A stretch of DNA of 60,000 nucleotides. It comes from Membranipora membranacea (lineage: Eukaryota; Bryozoa; Gymnolaemata; Cheilostomatida; Membraniporidae). Within the stretch, counting starts at the first letter, position 1. Each line of letters starts with the position of its first letter. The stretch covers positions 26,101,387 to 26,161,386 of the forward strand of contig OU612069.1 in NCBI GenBank assembly GCA_914767715.1, read 5' to 3'. Shown in pieces: positions 24,501 to 35,092 of this stretch. Made by a program: the position numbers and the translations under genes. Under the pieces are notes generated by a model. It searched no databases, was not told the origin of the DNA, and was given only the letters and a program-made list of their open reading frames with translations.

Positions 24501-27500
24501 ACCTGAAATTGCTTAAAGTATAACTGAATTGGATGGTTACGATCAATTTCGTAACAACAGGGATGCCGATGCAAGTGGAAAAAGTCAAGGTATCCTTGTA
24601 TACATAGACCGGAAATTGGCCACAAACAATCAAGTATTATTCAATCATACAGACAAAAACTGTGAAATTCTAACTGGCTACCAAAATTTACATCAATTAT
24701 CTCTCTATATCATGCAACACTCCATTCACTGGACAATCTCGACTAAAACAAGATGCTACCAACACAGCTAAATTTATCTCTTCTCATGGTCAACAGATGG
24801 AAACCAAATATCCTAACACATGCGTTCTAGTCATGGGTGACTTCAATCAACTACCCCTTCGTCTAAGTTGATATTATCAAACTGTAACTAGACCAACCTG
24901 TTGATTAAAAACACTTGATAAATGCTACACCAGAATCAAGGATGCATATTGTCACTGCAACCAGCTAGCTCAACTCGGAGACTCAGACCATCATATCATG
25001 CTCCTGATACTTTCATATTTATATTAAGAACCACTGTCAAAATCTAAACCAACTTTTATCAGAAGAATATACTCAGACGAAAACTGTGACAATTTAAAAG
25101 CATGCTTCGATACTACTGAATGGGACAATTTAATAACTCCTGATGATAATATGGATACTCAAGATGTGATCACGGATTATATTAAATTTTGTACTGATAT
25201 ATGCCTTCTTGTTAAAACTGTTAAAAATTATGCCAACCATAAACCATGGATGACTAGAGAGCTCTTAGATTTAATTGATGCAAAGCAACAAGCCCATTAG
25301 GACGGAAAAAAACCTATCACAATACAAAAAGAAACTAACCAAAGGAAAGAAAAAATCTCGGGCAAAATACTCCCACAAAATCCAAGAACACCTGGCGGAT
25401 GACCCAGCCAATGCCTGGAATGACAAAAAATCACTGGATTACCACCAAAAACTCTAAACAGCCTGCTGACACTAGCTTCAGCCCGGACGACCTAAATTCT
25501 TTCTTCGCTAGGTTTGAAAAGCCAGAAACTATCTCTCCTACTCCAGCTGACCCAAACCCAAGTGCACCCACATTGAATGTAAATGATTATGCTGTCGTCA
25601 AACAGTCAAATAGTCTGAACTCAGGAAAAGGTGCCGGCCCTGATGGACTTATCCCTAAGGTTATCAAGCTGTGCGCCGATCAACTAGCTAGCTCATTACA
25701 AGACCATTAAAAAATTCTCCAGATTCAGAAACAACAACGAAAATATGGAAAACTGCAACCATCAAACCTCTACCTAAAATCACCAAACCTACTCGCATTT
25801 TAGACCTATAGCACTCACTAGCTAAAACCATGGAACGCCTACTTAAAATATACATAACTGAGAATACACATCTAGATAAGTATTAGTTCGCCTACAGAGC
25901 ACGCCGCTCCACCCAGGATGCTGTACTATGCCTCACAACTACAATCAATAACTTTATTGATCAAAACTCATCATACTACGCGCACGCTGCCTCTTCTTAG
26001 ACTTTTCATCGGCCTTCAACACTATAGATATCAAACATTTACTACCAGACTGCTGAAACATCTCGATCCACATGTAATAAATTGGGTAGAAAGCTTTTTA
26101 ACCTGCAGAACACAAAGAACAATAGCCAACAATATCATATCTAAATCTATAACAACATATACAGGAACACAACAAGGCTCTGTACTCAGTCCTCTATTGT
26201 TCTCTATATATACTAATCATCTTGTCTCTGAGTGCTGCAGTAACGGCACCACTCTCAAATATGCAGACGACGCCTAATAATTATCTGCAGGCTTATTTCA
26301 AAAAGAATAACAGAGTGTCAACATTGTGCAAACAACTAGATCTTCTTTAAATCCATCCAAAACTCAAGAAATGGTTTTGTGTACCAAAAGAGATAAACCA
26401 GACAGTACAACTCTGCAATTAGATGGTATAGAAATTGAATTATGTGATAATGATAAGTACCTGGGAGTTTTAATTGATAATAAATAAACAAAATAAATTA
26501 CGTTTTGAGTCTCATATTGATAATCTTGTTAAGCCTCTCAGAGGATGCGTAAGTTAAAACCTTTTGTCACTTTAGAACCAAACTTCTCTCACCAATGATA
26601 TCTAAAAGTGTTATTATTTCTATTCTCACATACTGTCTGCCTATTTTGTATACATCGACTGAGAAAGTTTTTTGAAGACGCTAACCATCTAAATATTCAA
26701 AACATAAGTGACCTTGATAGCATTAAAGATAATCGAACTAAAAACCTGATACTAAACTATGTACAGGATGATGAACATTTTATTAACAACTTTTTACCAC
26801 AGCTACCATCAGGAAGATATAGGACAATAAAATACAGGTCATCTTGGGGAAAAGCAGTATTTTACGCACCATAAGATAAGATTTAATGGTTACACAACAT
26901 CAATGATGAGGTAAAACTAGTGTGGCATGAAGGCTGCGTCATTTAAAATGCGTATACTGTTCGGACAAAGCTGTTAAAAAAAGCGTACAGTTCGCGATTT
27001 GCTACAAATAAAATAGTTCCTATGGCTCACATAACAGTGGTTTGAAATATGATCTGGGTCTCTATAAAAATCTGCTGCAGTTCTAAAAATGCGTTGAGTG
27101 ACTAGTTCCTTAATATCACAGTTGAATTTAGCATGTGGAAAAGGTTTGAGCAGCATTTTACGTTCACCTTCGGTACATGAATAAAACCATAGCTCAGCAT
27201 TGTACATAAGAATAGGTAAAATCAGAGACTGGATAAAATGCTGACACTGCTCATAGGACGGATTAAATGATTTAAAGTTGAAACGAGAATAAAATCTGCT
27301 TTTAAGTTTCTTATAAATAGCATCAGAGTTATTATGCCATTTGAGATCATCGCTAAAAATAGTACCCAGGTATTTAAAATCACATACCTTTTCGATCTCT
27401 TGAATACCAATAAAAACAGAAGAAGTCACAGTGTGGGTTCTGCTAAAATAAAGGACCATCTCTTTGGTTTTATCTGTGTTTAAAATGAGATTGCTCTCTA

Positions 27501-30500
27501 TACACTAGGTAGAAAAGTTATTTATAGCATCAAAATAAGACTGATCTGATTCCTTATGGTTTAAAAGGCCTACAACGGCCATGTCATCAGCATATTTTAA
27601 AATGTGAACATTTGGATGTTGTGATCTGATAGCGTCAGTATATATGGAAAATAAAAGAGGGGATAAAACACAGCCTTGTGGACATCCTGTACTGGATTCA
27701 AGATTCGATGACTTATGGTCTCCTATACGCACACGTTGGGTACGGTTACTAAGAAAAGATACAATAAGTTTGGTAAAAATGACAGGGACCCCTTGATTAG
27801 ATAGACGCTCAGCCAATAAATGTGGTAAAATGGTGTTAAAAGCAGAGGAAAAATCGACAAAAAGCACTCTTGCATATGATTTTATCCGTAAACAATATTT
27901 TTTAAACTTAATCCACGACAGCTGTCAGTTCCCCCCCACGTGAACACGATGCAATTATAATTAAATCGGTTGGCTGAATGAAAGGGCAATGAAAGTGACC
28001 CACAATTCCGGGATTGCTAGGCCTAATCCTATTGTCTTATTCATAAAATATAAATACTATAAATGTAATGTTCTATCAATAATTAGTTAAATTTCATCAA
28101 GATTATCCATCCAGGCTTGTTTACTGTCCCTGCGTTGATAAATCTAAGATCTGTGGTGTGTAAGAAACCCTACTATGACTAATTAGTTATATTTTATTAT
28201 GATTTTCCAGGCATGTTTACTGTCCCTATGTTGATAAATCTAAGATCTGTGGTATGGAACAAACCCTGGCATAAATAAACATTTTTATAGACCTAAATTT
28301 CCATTGCAATATTTTAATTGCAAACAATTACAAACTCTTCTTATCAAGCATCTTTAGAACCCAAATTTGATACACTGCACTACATGATTTCACTGCACTA
28401 AATCCAGAGATGGTCTGATAGTGGAGGACTCAATTCATTTTGTTTTTAACTAAGTTTTCGGCAATTTTTCATCACTACGTCTCCAGCAGCACAACAGTAG
28501 ACGCACTTGAGCGATTAACGAGCTTAGAAAATCTCTCTCTGAAAATCATCTGCCCGGGCAACAATAGCTATGAAGAGCTGTCTGCTCTTAACATCATCTC
28601 GCTCGCCACATTTCTAGATAAATCATGTACTGATTGCACCCAGCACACTGCAACAACAAACTGCTACAGCCAATCCCTTCTACTCTACGCCGATCAGCCA
28701 GACTAAAACAACGCCAGAGAGACACCAAGTGTAGCTTTGCTCTGAGATCGGGCACAGTACTAATGAAGTATAGCAATGCCGGCTGTATTAATTATAAAGA
28801 ATAAACCAAACTGATCAGTTTTTATATTTCACTTTTTATACCCAGGATGCCTCCTCTTTTTCTACAAAAACCTATAAGGGTCGCTGCTAATTTTTAGTCT
28901 GCTACCAATGGTTAGTAATAATGATAATAATAATAATACAACATGTGAAATCTGGACACAAAGTATTGTAAAATCAGAATTATTCTGGTACTTCTCTGAC
29001 ATTATATATCATTCTGAATTATACGAATAATATTTTATATCTCAATAGCTACTTATACTCAGCTGCCCTAACATAAGCTGCAACCACTAAATAGCCTCTC
29101 CTTGGATGGTGTAATCTAGGTAAATTTACATTTGATCATTTAGTCGTAATATATTTCACAATCCAGGAATAACCTGTTTTTATTTGTTATTTGCGTAATT
29201 AGATTTAGAATAATTTGCACTAATTTTGAGCCATTGCTATCTAATGTTTAGTCTTACAATTGTTTTACAGCTGTGCTGTTCTCTAGAATAATTTGTTTTA
29301 TATGACCCATTTTATATAAAAATTCTCAAAACTTTTACAAAAATGTTATATGTTAACCTTATTATTTTAGTTTCACGGTCTTATCGTGGATAGTGAGAAT
29401 CCAATAAAAGAATTTATGCCACATAGCATCAGTAAAACTAAAGCACTTCAATTAATCCCCGAGAGCCGCTACAATAAATATAATTTATATGTTTATGGTC
29501 TTATTTAACTGATGCTGTGAAGGTAATGGTGATGATATTGACATAAGTTGTGAACTCTTTTATTTTTATGGATTAGATCTTCCAGGCCCATCTTGTTTGA
29601 GTGTGACTAGGGCCTCATTCTAATACAGCTGCAGAGATAGTGTAATGTGAAATAAATTGGTGAGTCTTCAACTTTTGAAAAAGCTATGCGTAGGGAAACC
29701 TCATTCACTATGCCTTATGGGTTGCCATTTTGAGGAGATCTCTCCTAGGCATGTCACAAAAGTTCTTATATAGTTTGTTTTAATGAGGCCACCGGCTCGG
29801 GATTTTATCTCAAATGGATTGTGTAACAGTAAACTAACCTCCCATCCATTAGTCCGAAGGCACGGTGCAGAGTCTCAGCTCTGATGGCATTCAGGCCCTC
29901 CGATAGAATCAGACTACTTAGCCCTGTGGCTCCACAGACAACTATACTTTCTGCACTGAACTGTAGGCTGTTGATTATAGTTTTTAAAGTCCTCGTCTTG
30001 CCGGTACCTGTGAGAATCAAAGGATGGACGTTAAAGGAGTAGGAGATAGCTCAGATGGTTAGAGTGCCTTCCTCTGAGCGCGCAAGGGTTGAAGGTGGTG
30101 GGTTCGATCCCTGCCACCGCCTGCTGGGAGTTCATGCCACATGTGTGCTCCGACCTGCCTGCAAATTGAGGGCAACATGGGCACAGTTACTGCAGCCCAG
30201 CCCTTAAGTCAACCCCTATTACATCGTCCGGTTTCCGGACTAGACGCATGATAAACACTTACGATATTAACCCTTTCAAAGTCAAACCTACTCATGTAAG
30301 AGTGGTTTTCTACTCCAATGAAGCTATAACTTAGTCAAAGGAGGGAATTTCATACCATTATTTAATGGGCCATCCTACCAAATTTCACTGTGCAAAAATA
30401 GTTCTCCAACAAAAAATTACATCATCAGCCAGTGTCAGCTTCTCAGTTGTTTACCAGAGTCAAATCTGGCATTCATTTTTATGTTTACACATTCATCTTG

Positions 30501-31150
30501 TCACGGCAAGTCAATCTGCAAAGCTAAGTTGGCTTGGAATTCCTGACATGCAAACACAACAATTGGGGAGCCTGATAAATGCGATATATCATAAAACTAT
30601 GGAAGCACGGTTGAAACTACTGCGTTGCCCATACTGCAAAATAACCTAAATGTGTGGCGACTTGATTTTTTTTAGGTCTTTACTTTCAACCTATGAATAA
30701 TAGGAATACAATTTTGTAGTTACAGCATACAGTGGTGCGCATACTGTAACATATAAATCAGATAATCCCTCATGGATACGACCCTGGCTGCTAAAGATTA
30801 GAAATCAGCGGTACTTCAAATAATCGTTAATCACAAGAGTGTAGGGCTTAGCTGATCCCTGTAAAAAGAACCTGGATAATGACGCATATCGTACGATACC
30901 ACTGCATATCACATAGTACTTCAGCTAGAAACCATGAGTGAAGCTTTGTTTGAGGCCTTCTCTAGCAGGATTGAGGTCTTAACTTTTAACCTATACAACT
31001 ATATATATAATGGCCGCATATCCTAATATAACACTTGAGATCACCAATGGTAAGCAGTGCACTGGAAGAAAACATACCTGCTGAGCCTGTTAGAAAAAAG
31101 CTGTGTCCAGATTTGGCGAGTTGTACTGCCTGGTCTTGCTTCTGATCCAT
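15563..31150 (-). CDS. PIF1-family DNA helicase with C-terminal PHD-like zinc finger, 9 exons, 906 residues
   Basis: An ATP-dependent 5'-3' DNA helicase of the PIF1/RecD2 class. Exons in gene order: 31150-31078, 30007-29839, 22992-22924, 22446-22194, 21879-21747, 21233-21085, 20638-20472, 18434-16970, 15805-15563. They total 2721 bases with all phases matching. The Walker A motif GSAGTGKT (residues 22-29) is split by intron 1 and restored exactly by splicing. Motif II is LLIIDEISMI (D114/E115), motif III GDFHQLPPVG (150-159), then TLETIHRSSDARLW and LYGQRINAEMYN, and VGVPIMLLKNLSGEMVNGPRG. Motif V/VI is TVHKSQGMT...VAISRA. About 430 residues with no recognised fold follow, rich in Arg/Ser in places. 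The last exon has a Cys/His array typical of PHD fingers (CKAQYC, WIECEKCQDWYHVVC), but the final C-x2-C pair is incomplete (VRCNKD). A GTATGT donor near the stop leaves room for another exon. An in-frame TAA lies two codons before the chosen ATG. It is convergent with the transposase. Confidence 0.9.
15828..16860 (-). repeat. Three-copy tandem repeat, period about 345 bp, in the last helicase intron
   Basis: Units start at about 15828, 16171 and 16517, each opening with GGGTCAAxTTTTxCAGTATT. Each unit is itself made of two diverged halves; the second half starts GGATTGCAAGGTCAAG and shares AGTATTTTTTG and TATxTCTTGT with the first. A TATATA run is in every unit. The array lies between the helicase's penultimate exon and the PHD exon, so it is intronic. 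The open frames it gives on the minus strand are repeat translations and not exons. Confidence 0.85.
18540..18605. repeat. Palindromic AT microsatellite
   Basis: An (AT)n tract is flanked by inverted ACCATAGAGTTAT / ATAACTCTATGGT arms, giving a strong hairpin. It sits in the helicase intron between the motif V/VI exon and the preceding one. Probably a small MITE-like or microsatellite palindrome; no gene. Confidence 0.6.
19008..19090 (+). repeat. tRNA-like sequence, probably a SINE head
   Basis: A box-like ATAGCTCAGTGTGTAGCG and B box GGGTTCGAACCC are present and correctly spaced for RNA polymerase III. The acceptor and anticodon arms do not pair convincingly, and a T-run follows directly. 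I read it as a tRNA-derived repeat in a helicase intron, not a functional tRNA gene; a degraded tRNA gene is the alternative. Confidence 0.45.
24100..26880 (+). mobile_element. Degraded APE-type LINE inside a helicase intron
   Basis: Pieces in order: an unplaced segment (24137-24385); endonuclease parts (NAQSIYGKLDELH, ICITGSWLKPE, GILVYIDRKL, VMGDFNQLP, GDSDHH); a reverse-transcriptase start (GKGAGPDGLIPKVIKLCADQL); then GTQQGSVLSPLLFSIYTNHL and LKYADD, followed by a DNDKYLGVLID piece. Frames are broken by many stops and shifts, so it is dead. The motifs fit the Rex1/CR1/jockey side of non-LTR elements. It lies in the 6.8-kb intron 22993-29838, antisense to the helicase. Confidence 0.85.
26960..27900 (-). 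mobile_element. 5'-truncated LINE reverse-transcriptase fragment
   Basis: On the minus strand the RT palm reads LFVDFSSAFNTILPHLL, then STGCPQGCVLSPLLFSIYTD, then LKYADDMAVVGL. After one in-frame TAG near 27507 it continues LILNTDKTKEMVLYFSR, CDFKYLGTIFSDDLKW and a C-terminal region to about 26974. It is better preserved than the neighbouring plus-strand LINE, so it is a younger insertion. It lies in the same helicase intron, in sense with the helicase. Confidence 0.85.
28430..28805 (+). mobile_element. LINE 3'-end fragment
   Basis: ALERLTSLENLSLKIICPGN followed by YEELSALNIISLATFLDKSC matches the region after the reverse transcriptase in jockey/Rex1/CR1-like LINEs. A frameshifted tail (RLKQRQRDTKCSFALRSG) and a stop follow. 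It may be the 3' end of the 24.1-26.9 kb copy or of another insertion. Confidence 0.6.
28806..29838. other. Right part of the large helicase intron
   Basis: AT-rich sequence with a short TAA microsatellite near 28920-28938. No motif or open frame worth reporting. Confidence 0.5.
30035..30245 (+). repeat. tRNA-derived SINE, family A, in helicase intron 1
   Basis: A well-kept head has A box ATAGCTCAGATGGTTAGAGTGC and B box GGTTCGATCC, followed by the family body (GTGCTCCGACCTGCCTGC, AATTGAGGGCAAC). It is the clearest of the SINE copies in the window. Confidence 0.82.
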
Positions 31151-31151
31151 G

Positions 31152-31382
31152 ATGAATTATATCAAGATAAGCACAGCTGAACAGTCTGAACTGAAGTGAA
31201 TGGCACAAGCTCCAGCAATATTATGCTGAACATGAATTATATCAAGATAAGCACGTCTGAAAAGTCTGAACTGAAGATTTGAAATGAAAGACATATGAAT
31301 CATATCAAGATAAGCATGTCTGAACAGTCTGAACCGAAGATTTGAAGTGAATGGCACAAGCTCCAGCAATATTATGCTGAAC
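31152..31382. repeat. Subterminal direct repeats just upstream of the helicase start
   Basis: ATGAATTATATCAAGATAAG-like units start at about 31152, 31232 and 31295, each followed by a CTGAAxAGTCTGAAC segment. A second unit, GAATGGCACAAGCTCCAGCA, occurs twice. The array fills the space between the helicase ATG and the right TIR. P-element ends have subterminal transposase sites, so binding-site or promoter roles are possible but not shown. I do not see the same array at the left end. Confidence 0.8.
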
Positions 31383-31408
31383 ATAACTACTAACACTGAC
31401 ACAGAGTA

Positions 31409-31903
31409 CTGGGAATTCCCAAAAGGAAACCGCCATAGTGGTTTAATAGCAGTAAGCCAATGGGAGAGTCGATGAACGAAGACGTCCCTTTTGTTTATTT
31501 GAAATATTATTTAGTTTATTGAAATACGATTGAAAACAATGAAATAGACATTTTTTAAATACAGAAACAAAATATAACTTTGATTTTGATAAACAAAAAC
31601 AGATTCAGTGAAGAAAAATTCATTATAAAAAGTATTTTTTGAAAGCTTCAGTTTGGGTTATCAACATGGCGTCAATGGCAGGATTCTGAGAGAAATTGGG
31701 AATCTTTCAGAACATTTTCATCCACAGCACCTGTAAAAGAGCAAGTAGAGGATTGGAAACCATTGTAAAAGACACAGCTTATTAGAGTGAACAGAGTGTA
31801 AAAGTTTTAGTGAGTGATTTTGTTTGAAACTCAAGTGTGCTACACCTTGAGAGGGAAAGGGGGTGGTTGATACTGGACATGCTTGTAACTCCAGATGCCT
31901 ATG
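31409..31903 (-). repeat. Right terminal inverted repeat, 495 bp
   Basis: Inverted copy of 7211-7705, ending AGATGCCTATG next to the target-site duplication. It presents the same inverted CCAAT and ATGGCGG motifs toward the helicase gene, whose ATG is about 260 bases further in. This makes it the likely helicase promoter. Confidence 0.93.
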
Positions 31904-31911
31904 GTAGCAGT
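31904..31911. other. Right target-site duplication GTAGCAGT
   Basis: Identical to 7203-7210. Together with the TIRs it fixes the insertion point exactly. Confidence 0.92.
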
Positions 31912-33300
31912 CATGTGTTGTGAAACCGGAAAGTGATTTAAAATCTATTGTTAAATGTTGGTAATTCCTTGTTACTTCAAAAGAAGCAACAAGCCGTATG
32001 TGGCATCAGCAATCAAAAAAATTGGTAGATCGTGGAATTTGTCCTTGCTTTCCTTGCAAAGGCCACCCAAACCATTAGGGTTTAGATGTTGACAACTTGT
32101 ATAGAACCGGTCTGTCTATTGGAGCCACTACATAATAGTTATAGGCAATTCCTAAATTGAAAAAATATGACTGCCCTCCTAGCTGCATTGCTTGCCTTGA
32201 GTCTAAACAGACAGGGTAAATCAGTCTTTTCTGGAAATGACTCATAAGGTATTTTGATTAATTTTATACACAGCTCAGTTTGACCCAAGGTAATGAAGCT
32301 ATAGGAATACTCTCAAATTGCATAAATGGTTCTAATAGGGAGAATCAATCTGATTTCGAATTGTATTTCCAGTTACTTAGCATGATGCCTAGTAATTAGT
32401 AGTTGCCCGTTTTGTAGAACTTCAGTTTCAGCCACTCTTACTATTTTACAGGTACACATCACCACAGGAGTCACAGAACTATCACACACCCAAAATCACC
32501 TTACACAGAAAATTATTCCATTCCTGTGAGATATAACACACAATTAATTCAAAAAAGTAATTACAGTATGTATACCAAAAATATGACGATTTTAAGGTGG
32601 TACTCTACTCTAGTATCAGAGCTGTTTTCCACCTGCCACTCAATACAGACTTTCATAATGAACTGAGTCTATTATGATAAAAAATTGGTAATCATCAGTA
32701 GATTTCTGATGGTATAGTATGTTTATTGTTTCCAAATTTTTAAACAAAACCTTGTAAAAAGTAAGCTTAAATAAAATTTAAACAAATAATCAATTTTAAA
32801 ACAAAATTATCCTATCATCTGTCAGTTGTTGTCTGTCAGTTGGTGTCTGTCATTGCGTGCACTTTATTCAGTTATCTGTTAACAATAAAATAAATCGATA
32901 TTCAGTAAGAAGTATCTGAATCGATTCCCTAACATTTTGACTTGCGAAAATTTGAAAAATCTGAGTAATACTTCCACAGATTATTTTCAATAACTAATAG
33001 GTTATTTTTAGTGAATTGTGGATAAAATCAAACTCAACTTAGAGTCATATTATGAAGATATTCAGAAATGGCTATGACCTAAGTGTGAAAGATAGTAACA
33101 TGAATGGACAATCTGTTGCCTTTGTATGCATTAAACACTGTGACATCCTATACCATTTTCTACCCAAACAAACAGGTCAGCAAGGCTCGTACCAGTGTCT
33201 TTCATACAAATTGAAATTAAATTTTCTGTCTCAAAAATTTTGTATATACTAATTTGTAATTTGATAGCCATGTGATAGAGTCGGAATGTTAAAGTTATGG
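31912..33300. other. Intergenic stretch between the transposon and SCP3
   Basis: No gene seen. About 32090-32210 (TCTGTCTATTGGAGCCACTA, then CTAGCTGCATTGCTTGCCT) resembles 45365-45470 and, inverted, 50060-50165. About 32650-32760 (CATCAGTAGATTTCTGATGG, GTTTATTGTTTCCAAAT) resembles, inverted, 49540-49615. These are flanks duplicated together with the SCP genes. Confidence 0.55.
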
Positions 33301-33324
33301 CTTCTCCATACTTACAGTAGTATT

Positions 33325-35092
33325 TTAGTGCTGTGTAGGGTATGCTGGTGCTTTATATCCCTGTGTGTTGGTGTAGACAGGTGCTTTATATCCCTGTGTG
33401 GTATAGACAGGTGCTTGGTATCCCTTTGTGGTATAGACAGGTGCTTGGTATCCCTTTGTAGTTTATACTGGCGCAAGGTGTCTGTAGGCTTTTGGAGCTT
33501 GGCAGTCTTTGGAGCATTTGGTGTTTTCTGGGAAGTCGCAGACACAGCTTTTCACATCAAAAACAAGTCCATATGGGCATTTGCGAACCTAGAAAAGAAC
33601 ATGTGAAATGATTCAGGTACATACTTTAAAGTCATTTGCATTGTTTGATAGCCACATCAAACATCAGGACAACATGTCACATTAATTCAAATCATTTTCA
33701 TTCGAGTAAACAATCAGAACATTCTTGGTTGGATATGACAGACTACAATGTAACTTTGTAACATCTATAACAAATTTACCACTTCTCCGAGCTCTTGTGT
33801 TCTCTGGGTGTAGCTAGCACAGCTGTCTGAGCTGATTGGAGAGTAAGTGTTTCCCTTGAGTGTGCACAGGCAGTCATTCACTGTAAAAAGATAATTTTGA
33901 CATAAAGTTTTTGACATTTGACTGCTACTTTGCATCATGACTAGTGATATATTTAATCCCTTCAAGCAAGTATCCACTCTTACAAAAGGAGAATAAACTC
34001 TTGAACAATTAAAACTAAAAAAATTCAAAAATTTTAACTAAGATTTTATATCAGGACTGGAGTGGATATATCAGGAGTTCGCTGAGATTGAATACTGCAC
34101 AAGAAACAGATCCTCCAAAGCTAGATAAATCTTGATAACAGTTAAAGTGACACTTATCTTCACTACAACGGTGTGTTTTAAATACATATCAACTATACCT
34201 GGTGCTTGTATGGTGGTATAGACAGGTGCCTGATATCCCTTTGTGGTGTATACTGGTGCCTGGTGTCCTTGGTTGTAGTTGGCTTTTGGAGCTTGACATT
34301 GTTTGGAACATTTGGTGTCTTCTGGGACATTGCAGACACAGTTTTGTACATCAAAAACATGTCCATATGGGCATTTGCGTACCTACAAAAGAACATGTGC
34401 ACTGGTTCAGGTACATACTCAAATCCCAAGGTGTGATACATGTTACAGCCTTAATAACTTCCCCAAACTTCCATATAGAGCGGGATAGTTCAAGAAACTT
34501 AAGAACTATTGAACTTAAACGTTCAGAACACCCTGGTTGAATTCAGTAGACCGCAATGTGACTTTGCAACATCGATAATTTACTTACCACTTCCCCAAGT
34601 TCTTCTGTTTTCTGGGTGTAGCTAGTGCAGCTGTCTGAGCTGATTGGAATGTAGCTGTTTCCTTGGAGAGAGCAAAGGCAGTCATTCACTGTGAAAAGAT
34701 AATTTTAACATATATAATGTTTGATGGTTGACTGCTAGTTTGCATCATGACTAGTTACATATAATCCCTACATATAAGTATCGACTCTTACAAAAGGAGG
34801 ATAAACTGTTAAATAATTAAATCTAAATAAACTTTAAACATGTTAAGTATGACTCTATCCTAGGACTGGAGTGGAGGTATCAGGGAGTTTGAATGCTGCC
34901 CAAGAAGAAGATCCTCCACAGCAACACATATCTTCACTACAACGGTGTAGTATGTGTCTTGACTGGGTCATGGTATCGATGTTCTTTTTACATGCCTGTT
35001 ATATGTGCTGGCGGTGATGGATCATAGCCTGATGCTGCAACCAGAGCTACTCAGACACACACAAGAAGTACAAGAGTTTGTGTGATTGCCAT
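33325..35092 (-). pseudogene. SCP3: two-domain member of the secreted chitin-binding-like family, inactivated
   Basis: Signal exon from 35092 down to about 34996 reads MAITQTLVLLVCV, then a TGA where the paralogues have GGA (codon 14). Its donor is GCATGT instead of GTGAGT. Two full sets of core exons follow: 34688-34588 (VNDCLCSLQGNSY...) with 34382-34199 (VRKCPYGHVFDVQNC...), then 33880-33780 (VNDCLCTLKGNTY...) with 33588-33325 (VRKCPYGLVFDVKSC...). The first second-half exon ends CACCAG|GTATAG in phase 1, exactly the phase the next core exon needs, so the spliced product would have two tandem domains. The tail of the second set carries a TAA (33463-33465) before four further AP(V/A)YTT-type repeats and the normal end. 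The signal-peptide stop argues for a pseudogene; a sequencing error there cannot be ruled out. Confidence 0.78.

Larger units (their letters stand above)
7211..31903. mobile_element. 24.7-kb P-superfamily DNA transposon carrying transposase and PIF1 helicase-PHD genes
   Basis: The ends are inverted repeats of 495 bp (7211-7705 and 31409-31903), starting CATAGGCATC and flanked by identical 8-bp duplications. Inside are two convergent spliced genes: a P/THAP9-type transposase (+, 7784-15503) and a PIF1-type helicase ending in a PHD-like finger (-, 31150-15563). Both models join in frame across all exons without stops, so the element may be autonomous. Canonical Drosophila P is about 2.9 kb with 31-bp TIRs and one gene, so this one is unusual in size, TIR length and gene content. 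The introns hold a SINE and LINE debris. Element boundaries are read directly; mobility is inferred. Confidence 0.93.

Noticed and set aside
15563-31150. Helitron, based on the PIF1-type helicase
   Set aside because: No Rep/HUH domain is seen. The element has long TIRs and 8-bp target duplications, which Helitrons lack.
7211-31903. Maverick/Polinton or other virus-like element, from size and TIR length
   Set aside because: No family B polymerase, integrase, packaging ATPase, protease or capsid genes. Target duplication is 8 bp, not 6.
33312-33545. Small genes in other frames over the repeat tails of SCP3 and SCP5 (also 34193-34540, 48748-49149)
   Set aside because: They are shadow frames of the last exons, kept open by the repeated codons.
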